Positions 56,701 to 64,000 of a stretch of DNA of 64,000 bases are shown piece after piece. The notes under the pieces were generated by a model that made no database searches, was not told where the DNA came from, and worked only from the letters and a program-made list of their open reading frames with translations. Within the stretch, counting starts at the first letter, position 1, and each line of letters opens with the position of its first letter. This DNA comes from Lithobates sylvaticus (Eukaryota; Chordata; Amphibia; Anura; Ranidae): positions 241,032,715 to 241,096,714 of the forward strand of contig CM053027.1 in the NCBI GenBank assembly GCA_028564925.1, read 5' to 3'. The translations under genes and the position numbers were made by a program.

Positions 56701-57465
56701 CCCAAACACTCCTTCTATAAATATCTACAAATTAGACACGCTTTAAATAGTCAATTTAAGAATCAAGACCCAATTTGGAACAACTCTCCAGTGTATCAAA
56801 GAATAGGCTCCCAAAACAAGAGTAGAGGATTTATAGCAGAAATTTATCCACACATATGCGAAGGTAGCATAGAAAATCCAGAACAGCTTAAGTGTAGGGG
56901 GAAATGGGAGAAAGAATTTGGAACGTTCTCAGATGAACAGTGGCTGAGGATATTGGAGAAAGGACACGTGGTATCGGTCTCGCCTGCTCAGAAGGTCTCA
57001 TATTTGATGCTGTTACACAGGACATACTATACACCTAAGAGACTATATGAGTTCGGATTGAGAACAGATGCCAGGTGCCCTAGGTGCCAGGATACTGGGG
57101 ATTTAGCACATATGGTATGGAAGTGCCCAAAACTGCACCGTTACTGGACTGAAATCCTTAACATCCTGAACACCGTATTAGAAGTTAGACTGGAAATGAA
57201 CCCCAGACTGTGTATACTGGGATTGGATGAGGGGATAAATGGTGGTCCCTCTGTAATCAACGCTGTGATGAGAGGTTTGTTCCAGGCGAGAAAATTAATA
57301 GCGCAGAGGTGGCAGGCTGAGAAACCCCCAACGGTAGGAGAATGGAAAAGGTTAACAACAGAAACAGTATGGAAAGAAAGAACAGTGTATATAAGGAGAG
57401 GAAATCTGAGAGAGTTTGAAGCTATGTGGAGACCATGGTTGGATAAATTGGAAAATCCACTATGA
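53728..57465 (+). CDS. L1-2 ORF2: endonuclease-reverse transcriptase, intact
   Basis: 1245 codons from ATG at 53728 with no stop. APE endonuclease: Asn12 (SWNVRGL), Glu41 (QETHL), GDFN at 142-145, RIDLAL and SDHALL at 229-234. Reverse transcriptase: SPGPDGLPAETYK, YRPISLLCSDAKIL, ALDVVKAFDSLEW, GTRQGCPLSPLLFAL and the catalytic YADD at 698-701. The C-terminal cysteine motif CPRCQDTGDLAHMVWKC starts at 1117. Length is close to the 1275 residues of human ORF2p. It nicks target DNA at TTTT/AA-like sites and copies L1 RNA there; the insertion site (CTTT/AA on the bottom strand) fits. All catalytic motifs look present. Confidence 0.95.
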   Translation: MQTRVINIGSWNVRGLGTPAKRAAVVETLERSDVGLICLQETHLTQDTKLLNQSKKYQHQYHSVHTSYSRGVAVMVRKEVGFTCRQTSIDREGRYIFLHCVIENREYVLANIYIPPPFKLDVMYSLMEFLSDKAGIPVIAVGDFNEVINKKLDRFPLGTQRQKVDESRLHQFLQEVGLFDMWRVRNPGVLQFSCFSSSYSTLSRIDLALGNGEACQTVRDIEYQPRGVSDHALLIVSINLEGKRPPRTWKMNPVWFEIIGDPNEVLLKLEEFIEFNKETVTRGVMWDALKAYLRGILIQLVSKIKKSSREWEKKNSKMELMKAEREYVEDPTPERQSRWLIKQEYKEVIIRKSENKRLFQKQVAYGEGEKVGKMLAQLVRANSPPSTVPAIRTEKGEISLKTSVITETFRIYYDKLYKSRGTMEEGEADTFFSNAEITALTEEEREAMEAPLTLEEIQLAVKEMANQKSPGPDGLPAETYKQYGKILLPELLKVLNWAKEEGKLPTSMTEATIIVLHKEGKDPLETKSYRPISLLCSDAKILAKAMAIRLNKIISRLIHPDQTGFIPCRSTSMNIRRLYLNLQIPIENMGTRAVMALDVVKAFDSLEWGYLWRVLKEFGFGPSFIKWIKTLYKGPSAKIRVNGEYSEGIQLERGTRQGCPLSPLLFALAMEPLASVIRSNTNMQGFRRAGGEERIALYADDVLLFLGDTGQSLRQVMNILTDFGKISGLTINWEKSALLPIDPLGNQNVQDISQLEVVEQMKYLGIYITRNPNNYINDNIVPLLARFKSKIAIWRRLPLSIAGRCNLIKMVWQPQLLYLLHNCPIWIDKKWFRKIDMLFRELIWKGGQPRIGLQTLQLATRKGGMAVPHPRSYFLAAQLQHLGTMTGGSNKELMTAGTPHKSIVEALEANSFLYRIPTVRLALKVWKAVKVVKGLEGMTKYTPLWNNKNLQEVEKIGKIREWEIKGIDKLAQMYEGKVLKTFTALRVEYDIPKHSFYKYLQIRHALNSQFKNQDPIWNNSPVYQRIGSQNKSRGFIAEIYPHICEGSIENPEQLKCRGKWEKEFGTFSDEQWLRILEKGHVVSVSPAQKVSYLMLLHRTYYTPKRLYEFGLRTDARCPRCQDTGDLAHMVWKCPKLHRYWTEILNILNTVLEVRLEMNPRLCILGLDEGINGGPSVINAVMRGLFQARKLIAQRWQAEKPPTVGEWKRLTTETVWKERTVYIRRGNLREFEAMWRPWLDKLENPL

Positions 57466-57701
57466 GGTGGGGGGAGAGAGAGGGAGAGGGAATAAGTCGG
57501 GTGCCAAGAGGGAAGGCTGGGAAGGATAAAAGGGACTAAAGGTTGAAGGGTACTCCTTGCAAAGTGTGAGAGGTGGAATTTTTTTTCTTTTTTTCTTTTT
57601 GAATGTATGTACTATGTAAGTAAAGAATGTATTTTGTATAATAATGAAGAAAATAAATAAAGATTATATAATTTAAAAAAAAAAAAAAAGAGCTGCCTCT
57701 G

Positions 57702-58524
57702 ATTAAGATAAAAAGCCTTCTGTGTGCAGCAGCCCACCTAACACTACCCTGAGTCCCATCTAGATCCAGCGATGACATTGCAAGACCCCGACAATCACAG
57801 GCATGTCTCCTAGAGGCAGAGGCATGATGGGATTTGTAGTTTCACCACAGCTCGAGTTGAGCTTGAGCTTGTCTAACCCCTTAAGTTAACAACGTAATAC
57901 ATGCATTTTTTTTTAAGGACAAACAAGGCTTTCTTTTTGTGAATATTGTCCTGCAACAATAATTTTTACAATTAAGTGTAATAACATTAAACAAAAGGCA
58001 TTTTTTTTCTTTCTTTCGGTGTATATATATGTAAAAAGGTGTCAACATTTTTAATAAGCAAAGCAAACAAAAAAAATGAAAAAAAGTTTAACTACTAGTT
58101 AATAAAATAGAAAAGAAAAAATCACCAGGAAAATTACAATTCAATAGAGAAGTAGAATATAGAGTTAATCAGTGCTGATTAAAGAAAACTTAAGGGTTAA
58201 TTAGGAGTTCAACAGAGGAACATTTAATTAGAAAAAAAAAAAAATGTTTTATTTACATGTCAAGGTTGCTTTTAACTCTCTTCACCTTCAAATGGAAGTT
58301 CATCCCTTTGATCTGTGAATGCAAAACACAGAAAGTTACAATTGATACAATGTTTCAATGTAACTTTCTGTGATGTGGTTGTTGATAAACATTGCCAGCC
58401 TGCTTCTATTTTTAGACAGTTCCTGCTGAATTGTTGGGTACAGAGACAGGGAAGGGTCCCAGCAGCAGAGCAGAAGGACTGGATGTACTAGACATGACCT
58501 GTGTACATTAATGACATGTTTTTG
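57702..58524. other. Right half of palindromic MITE and unclassified A interior
   Basis: 57702-57780 completes the MITE palindrome. Near 57805-57850 lies GGCATGATGGGATTTGTAGT, a MITE end. A 14-bp stem hairpin (CACAGAAAGTTACA / TGTAACTTTCTGTG) lies at 58328-58372. No gene is seen. Confidence 0.5.
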
Positions 58525-58716
58525 GGCGTGTCTAATGCGCCCAAAGTCTGCAACTGGTTAAGGATTGTAAAAAAAATGGTGAATAACTTTTGGGGTGATT
58601 TACCAAATGAACTGGAATTCTTGAATAGGTTTGGGAAGTTGAGATCTTGGGCTGTGCAAAGTTTCAGGGCAATTGATTGAGGTTTAGGCACTTTATTACA
58701 CGTTAAGCTACATTAA
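58525..58716 (-). repeat. Element A unit, right arm, partial
   Basis: The inverse of the A unit (GGTTTAGGCACTTTATTACA, GCACAGCCCAAGATCTCAAC). It diverges after about 150 bp from the left-arm units and reaches TTAA (58713-58716), where a B-family element is inserted. Confidence 0.8.
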
Positions 58717-59695
58717 CCACTTTCAGACCGGACCAATTTGCAGCCAAAGGACCAGGCCCCTTTTTGCGATTCGGCACTGCGTCGCTTTAACTGACAATTG
58801 CGCGGTCGTGCGACGTGGCTCCCAAACAAAATTGACGTCCTTTTTTTCCCACAAATAGAGCTTTCTTTTGGTGGTATTTGATCGCCCCTGCGGTTTTTAT
58901 TTTTTGCGCTATAAACAAAAAAGTGCGACAATTTTGAAAAAAACGCATTCTTTTTTTATTTTTTGCTATAATAAATATCCCCCAAAAATATATAAAAAAC
59001 ATTTTTTTTTTCCTCAGTTTAGGCCGATACGTATTCTTCTACATATTTTTGGTAAAAAAATCGCAATAAGCGATTATTAATTGGTTTGCGCAGAAGTTAT
59101 AGCGTTTACAAGATAGGGGATAGTTTTATAGCATTTTTACTAATATTTTTTTTTTATTAGTAATGGTGGCGATCAGCAATTTTTATTGTGACTGCGACAT
59201 TATGGCGGACACATCGGACATTTTTGACACATTTTTGGGACTATTGTCATTTATACAGCAATCAATGCTATTTAAATGCATTGATTCCTGTGTAAATGAC
59301 ACTGGCAGTGAAGGGGTTAACCACTAGGTGGCAGTGTAGGGGTTAAGTGTGCCTAGAGGTGTGTTTCTTACTGTGGGGGCGTGGCTGTCAGCTAGTGAAT
59401 GCTGATCTCTGCTCCAATCACAGGGAGCAGAGATCAGCGTCACTAGTTGCTAGGCAGAACGGGGAGATGCTGTTTTTTTTCGCATCTCCCCGTTCAGCCT
59501 TCCCGTGAGACGATCTCGGGTATCCCCGCGGCAATCGAGTCCGCAGGACCCGCAACCGGCCTCACGGGGGTCCCGACCGGCGCGAGCGCGCGCCCGATGG
59601 CACGGCAGCATCTTAAAGGGGACGTACCTGTACGCCCTTATGCCTGTCCGTGCTATTCTGTTGACGTACATCGTCGTGCGCCGGTCGGCAAGTGG
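58717..59695. mobile_element. Short B-family TTAA MITE in A right arm
   Basis: TTAA at 58713-58716 and 59696-59699, with the interrupted A unit on both sides. The ends are CCACTTTCAGACCGG and CCGGTCGGCAAGTGG. At 979 bp it is non-coding, and relative to the A end it has the same orientation as B at 40822. Confidence 0.88.
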
Positions 59696-59699
59696 TTAA

Positions 59700-60071
59700 G
59701 CCATTTTCACATTAAATGTTTTAGCATTGTAAAATATAGCTTAATGTGAATAACTTTTGGTGTGATTTACTAAATGAGCTGCAATTTTCAAAATATGTTG
59801 GCATGGATAGAGTCTTCTATTGTGTGAAGTTTGGAGGAAATTGGTTAACATTTAAGGTCTTTTTTGTACGTTAAGCTCTCCAAAAAACAAGCTTAATGTG
59901 CCTAGTTTGCCTTGTGGAACACCGAATCGCATGAAACTTCTCGGATGGGTTTGGGAAGTTGAGATCTTAGGCTGTGCAAAGTTTCAGGGCAATTGATTGA
60001 GGTTTAGGCACTTTATTACACGTTAAGCTACATTAAGCCATTTTCACATTAAATGTTTTTTAGTAAGTCCC
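59700..60071 (-). repeat. Right inverted end of element A
   Basis: The reverse complement of 40445-40817 with few differences. It ends TTTTTTAGTAAGTCCC next to the second TCCAAATAG (60072-60080). Confidence 0.88.
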
Positions 60072-62428
60072 TCCAAATAGACATTTTGATTTATTCGGGA
60101 CTATATTGGATGTTAATAAATTCTCACGAGTTTTAACCCTTAGAAAACATTTTCTGCAACCCGATTCGGAAGAGAACCCGATTTCTCCCGACATCTGCGA
60201 CATGGGTGAGTCAGTTCTGTTTTCTTCTCCTAAGAGGTTTCCAGAGGTTTGTGCACTTTATGATTGGATTGAGTTGTTGGCAGAATCTGACCCCCCCCCC
60301 ACCCCCCCAGTGACCCCACAGATATACATGGCAAGGTCTCATTTAAATTAAATCTGAGTTTTACCCTGTGGAGTCAAGGGGGAGAGCTCTAGATTTGTTC
60401 CAACGTCTAGTGGAGAGGGATCTGACCCACCTTGCTCGCGGTTGTCGGAAGAAATCTTCCCCCCAAAATTTGACCAAAACTGAGGAATTAGATCTTAAAA
60501 CCCTGTCAGCAGATAGTAATATAGTTATTAGGAGCGCAGACAAAGGGGGTAGTGTAGTGGTCCTAGACTCCATCACCTATAGAGAGGAGGCATTACGCCA
60601 ACTCTCAGATACTGACACCTATCAGCGGTTGAAATCTAATCCCACACAGGCATTTAAGACTACATTATCCACTCTACTAGATAGAGCTGTGGCAACAGGC
60701 ATTTTTTCACAAGATGAAAAAGAGCTACTTACCCCAGTTTGTCCCATCATGCCAGTTTTTCACCATCTACCCAAAATCCACAAGGGACTTACACCACTTA
60801 CAGGGCGCCCCATCGTGGCAGGTATTGGCTCCCTAAATGAGCGTTTGGCAGAATGGGTGGATAATCAGCTACAACCACTTGTGTCTAGCTTGCCTGGTTA
60901 CCTCAGGGATACCAAGCAACTGCTTTACAAGTTACAGGACTTTGAATGGCAATCCTCATACAGATAGATTAGCTGTGATGTAACAAGCCTTTACTCTAGT
61001 ATACCCCATCAGCTGGGGTTGCAGGCAGTTGCATGGTCCTTTGAGGAAATCAGGCAAACACTCCATGGTGATGCAGGAGTTCATTATAGAGTCTCTGGAA
61101 TATCTTTTGACCCATAATTTCTTTATGTTTGACGGGGACTTCTATCTCCAAAGATGCGGGGCCTCTATGGGGGCTAAGTTCCCGCCCTCCCTAGCCAACC
61201 TATACATGGGTTGGTGGGAGAGGTCCCGCATCTTTAGACATGATAGTCCCCGTCGTAGGGACACTATATTTTTTTGGTCGGTACATTGACGACCTCCTGT
61301 TCATCTCCAATGATGAACAGGCTGATCTGAACTCTTGGCTCATGTACTTCAATGACAACCATCTTAATTTAAAATTTACAGGTACCTTTCATATTAATGT
61401 CATGGAATTCTTGGACGTAAGACTCACAGGGGTTAATGACAAGATAGTCATTGGCCTATACAGGAAATCCACAGCAGGCAATGTTTTGCTTAGGGCTGAC
61501 TCTGCACATCCGGGCCACACCATTAAAGGAGTCCCGTTTGGCCAGTTTTTAAGGCTGAAACGCATTTGTAGCACCCCTGAAATCTACCACGAAGAGGCAA
61601 AATCAATGACACAAAGGTTCGTCAGTAGAGGTTACCCAATTACCAATGTAGACAAAGCCTATGCGGCTGTTAGTATTATTCCCAGAGAGAACCTATTAAA
61701 AGACAAAATGTCTAATAAAAACAAATATAACTCTTCTTTTCCCAAAAATAAAGCACCTGTCTTTTCCACACCATACAGTTCGGAATATACAGATATTAAA
61801 AAGATTATCACCAAATACCTACCCATTCTGTACAATGACCCAGCGTATAGTAAAGTCCTTTCAGAGGGGATTAAAGTTGTCTCACGCAGAGCCCCCACTT
61901 TGGGAAACTCCCTATCGCCTAGTCTTCTTTTTTTTTTTAACAAACCAGCCACAAGATAACTGGCTTCAGTTCAAGGGCAATTTCAAATGTGGCATGTAGG
62001 GTGGTGCTTATTGTACTCATATAAAAAAAGGTCAACTTATACAATCCTGTACAAACAAGAAATCATTTGAAATTTCTTCATTTATTAATTGTAACACACC
62101 CTTTCTGGTTTACATGATTACATGCACCAGTTGCCAAGTCCAATACGTGGGTCGTACAACATGTCGCCTAAAAGATAGGCTATACAACCACCTATATGAT
62201 ATCCAAAAGAACCATTCAACTAATATTGCAAAACATTGGAACCTGGTGCATGACAAATTTGTTTCCAGTTTGGTTATACAAGGAGTAGAGAAAATCATTA
62301 TTCCCAAATGAGGAGGGGATAAGTTCCGTACACTATGTAAACGTGAGGTTTACTGGATTTTTACTTTAAACACCAGAATCCCGTTTGGGTTAAACTTTGA
62401 ATGGGACGTTTCTCACTATTATGACTAA
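60072..62428 (+). mobile_element. PLE-2, right part: RT and GIY-YIG endonuclease
   Basis: The sequence resumes with a PLE block (RHFDLFG, LDVNKFSRVLTLRKHF). RT motifs follow: IVIRSADKGGSVVVLD, MPVFHHLPKIHKG, GRPIVAGIGSLNERLAEW, CGASMGAKFPPSLANLYMGW, the catalytic YIDDLLF and NVMEFLDVRLTG. After a cysteine/histidine-containing linker, ITCTSCQVQYVGRTTCRLKDRL is the GIY-YIG endonuclease core (QYVG and the catalytic Arg), with YWIF and GLNF-type blocks at the end. RT plus GIY-YIG identifies a canonical PLE. The copy is broken in several places and split by the A insertion, so it is a fossil. Confidence 0.87.
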
Positions 62429-62739
62429 ACATCCCAATAAAACCTGTTCAATGTTCAGCAAGCCCAATTTAATATATGATGGACCTGCTAGTGTAGTAAA
62501 ACACGGTTTGGGGACTTTTTGAACCCCTTTACCATGCAACACATATACCTTCTTCCATCATATATCAATCCCGTCTATTTTTAGCCGTTTTAGTACATTC
62601 ATCCACAGGCTACCCCATGCAGTCTTTATTCACAAACCGTCATCGGATCCAGGACCACAATAATGGTCACACTCAAACTTTCACTTTAGCTCTGAACTAT
62701 CATTAGCTATGACTAACGACCTGTTCATTGGTGTGACCT

Positions 62740-63315
62740 AGCTGTTTTACATTTAACCGATGTGAATGTGTGGATTTGTCTCAGTTCATTACTTTCATCA
62801 TAGTTGACTGCCCCATACACCTATCAACATCGGTTAAATATCGATATTGGTGAAAGATCCACAAGCCCACAACAGCGATCCATGAAACTTGACTGTTTAA
62901 TATTTAATCGTTGTGAATGTGTGAACTTGTTTTAGTTCATTATCTTCCATTCAATTTGACTGCCCCATACACCTATTAACATCGGCTTAATATCGGTATG
63001 CTATAGCTATGCTATGAGCTATTAACGATCTGCCTATTTGTGTGACCTAGCTGTTTCTTATATTTAACCGATGTGAACGTGTGGACTTGTTTTCAGTTCA
63101 TTATTCTTATCAAACTTGACTGCTCCATACATCTATCCACATCGGGTAAATACCGATGTCTGTGAAAGATCCACAAGCTTATAACAGCGACCCATGAAAC
63201 TTGACGGTTTTTATAATGGTCATGAAATCTGACTGGTTTATATTTGACCAATGTAAAAATGTGGACTTGCTTCATTATTTTCACCACACCCGACTGCTCC
63301 ATACACCTATTAACA
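62740..63315. repeat. Four ~85-165-bp tandem repeats between PLE-2 and PLE-3
   Basis: Repeated blocks TTTAACCGATGTGAATGTGT, TTGACTGCCCCATACACCTA, AACATCGGTTAAATATCG and GTGAAAGATCCACAAGC occur in order near 62755-62890, 62905-63010, 63055-63195 and 63235-63315. They lie between two same-sense PLE copies, so they are likely PLE untranslated or terminal-repeat sequence. Confidence 0.75.
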
Positions 63316-63630
63316 TTTATTTATTCATTTATATATTAATCTGATTGTACGCAGACTTCCTTTTTGACTCCTTTATATATGAAACGTATAGCTATTTGGG
63401 CAATTACTTTTCAGCCCTCAGTTGGTATTACATTTCGTATCACATATCAATTTCCTTGATATTTTCATTTTTTAGCGCAGCTCCTTCCCATCACCATTTT
63501 GTATTTTGTAGTATAACATTTCGAGCAGCAGCTTTAACCCATTAGGATAGCGCAACTTTTTTCCCTAAAATTTACTATTTCTTATACTCATTAGTTGCAG
63601 CTTTCCATTCACATTCTACCACAACCAGTG

Positions 63631-64000
63631 ATGGATATCTTTGACTTCCGGGCTACTAGGGTGGTCAACATCGATGGGGTATTTGAGCCTTTCAGGGAGG
63701 GTGAGGGAGACCTCGGAGGTCTCTTCTTGAGGCTCAAAAATCTCACCGTTTCTGAGATACATACCCAGTGGGATGTAGCGTTTTTAGAAACCTACGTAAA
63801 ACATCATATGGTACCACGAAGTCTAAGGTGGGATGTAAGCCCCCAAAAGGGAGAGACGGACCTAGAAGGGTGGTATAAACATTTCAATGAGGCTGGTCTC
63901 AGCTTCCTACGGTTCTTGATTGAACGCAAATCCAGCAAACTTGCCAGACTAGATGAAGAGGTCAAACTCATTAAAGAAAAAATGATTCCCTTTAAAGGCA
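63631..64000 (+). mobile_element. PLE-3, N-terminal coding start, runs off the window
   Basis: ATG at 63631 opens a frame with no stop through the end of the window (123 codons). It includes ETYVKHHMVPRSLRWDVSP, GWYKHFNEAGLSFLRFLIER and KLARLDEEVKLIKE, the kind of N-terminal region found upstream of the RT in vertebrate PLEs. Same orientation as PLE-2, about 1.2 kb downstream of its end. Whether the copy is whole cannot be told from here. Confidence 0.65.

Larger units (their letters stand above)
50442..57688 (+). mobile_element. Full-length L1 retrotransposon L1-2
   Basis: The target duplication AAAGAGCTGCCTCT is seen at 50428-50441 and again after the poly(A) at 57687-57700. The 5' end CCGGGGGGCGTGACCGGACA resembles that of L1-1. 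In order: a 1.3-kb 5' UTR made of degenerate ~60-110-bp repeats, ORF1 (51767-52869, one slip), an 0.86-kb spacer, intact ORF2 (53728-57465), and a short 3' UTR with AATAAA and poly(A). The perfect flanks and intact ORF2 argue for recent insertion. It lies in the sense direction in intron 4. Confidence 0.95.
47203..57701. mobile_element. hAT element with nested L1-2
   Basis: The 8-bp duplication ATTAAGAT lies at 47195-47202 and 57702-57709, perfect. The ends are CAGAGGCGGCTCT and (inverted) CAGAGGCAGCTCT. The internal sequence near both ends repeats GAGGCCTTAGGC / GCCTAAGGC. No hAT transposase is visible; the 3.2 kb of its own sequence includes a large minisatellite and unique-looking DNA, so it may have captured host sequence. 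L1-2 sits 12 bp from its right end. Confidence 0.88.
40445..60071. mobile_element. 19.6-kb insertion with ~375-bp inverted ends (family A)
   Basis: The left end GGGACTTACTAAAACATT and right end (inverted) GGGACTTACTAAAAAACATT are flanked by TCCAAATAG at 40436-40444 and 60072-60080. The inverted ends stay nearly identical for about 375 bp and consist of a ~345-bp unit that starts again before being cut by B-family elements. Both flanks are PLE coding sequence in the same sense. Without nested elements the A element would be only about 2 kb and has no transposase. The 9-bp duplication and GGG termini are like Mutator-type (MULE) elements; this family assignment is inference. Confidence 0.8.

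Noticed and set aside
58328-58372. Hairpin with a 14-bp stem considered as a terminator or small RNA gene
   Set aside because: No T run or promoter, in decayed repeat sequence of element A. A chance or MITE-derived inverted repeat is more likely.

Overview
The window looks like a piece of a large, repeat-rich amphibian genome, most likely a true frog. This is inferred from a host gene with long introns, and from the mix of Tc1/mariner, hAT, Harbinger, TTAA-target (piggyBac-like) elements, CR1, two different full-length L1 elements and Penelope-like elements (PLEs). There are no bacterial features: no operons, no CRISPR array, no rRNA or tRNA gene that I can support.

Host gene. I recognise one host gene, on the + strand. 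It is the 5' part of a complement-regulator (sushi/CCP domain) gene whose first three modules resemble CD55 (decay-accelerating factor). A signal-peptide exon (18781-18866), one whole-CCP exon (35969-36154), a second whole-CCP exon (38651-38842) and the first half of a split CCP3 exon (39000-39096) all have GT/AG junctions and compatible phases. The rest of the gene lies beyond the window. Almost everything else is mobile DNA, upstream of or inside its introns.

Upstream region (1-18780), left to right: a PLE on the - strand with a possible hammerhead ribozyme in its tail; pieces of a TTAA-target element (family B) interrupted by a 5'-truncated CR1, itself interrupted by a TTAA MITE; three more TTAA MITEs; a Tc1 copy carrying a hAT MITE that carries a foldback insert; and a hAT element carrying a Harbinger foldback that carries a short B-family MITE.

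Intron 1 (18867-35968) holds a hAT MITE with a perfect 8-bp duplication, a second copy of the first Tc1 family, a different Tc1 element bounded by microsatellites, a candidate solo LTR, and an 8-kb full-length antisense L1 (L1-1). Introns 2 and 3 hold only MITE pieces and sequence I cannot classify.

Intron 4 (39097 to the end) is a deep nest. A sense PLE (PLE-2) is split by a 19.6-kb insertion (40445-60071) with matching inverted ends and a 9-bp target duplication. Inside this insertion are three B-family elements, a palindromic MITE, a hAT element (47203-57701) with an 8-bp duplication and a purine-rich minisatellite, and, inside the hAT, a full-length L1 (L1-2) with an intact 1245-residue ORF2. 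Downstream of PLE-2 come a repeat array and the start of another PLE (PLE-3) in the same orientation, suggesting a head-to-tail PLE array. All boundaries come from visible end repeats and target duplications; family names beyond the coding domains are inference.
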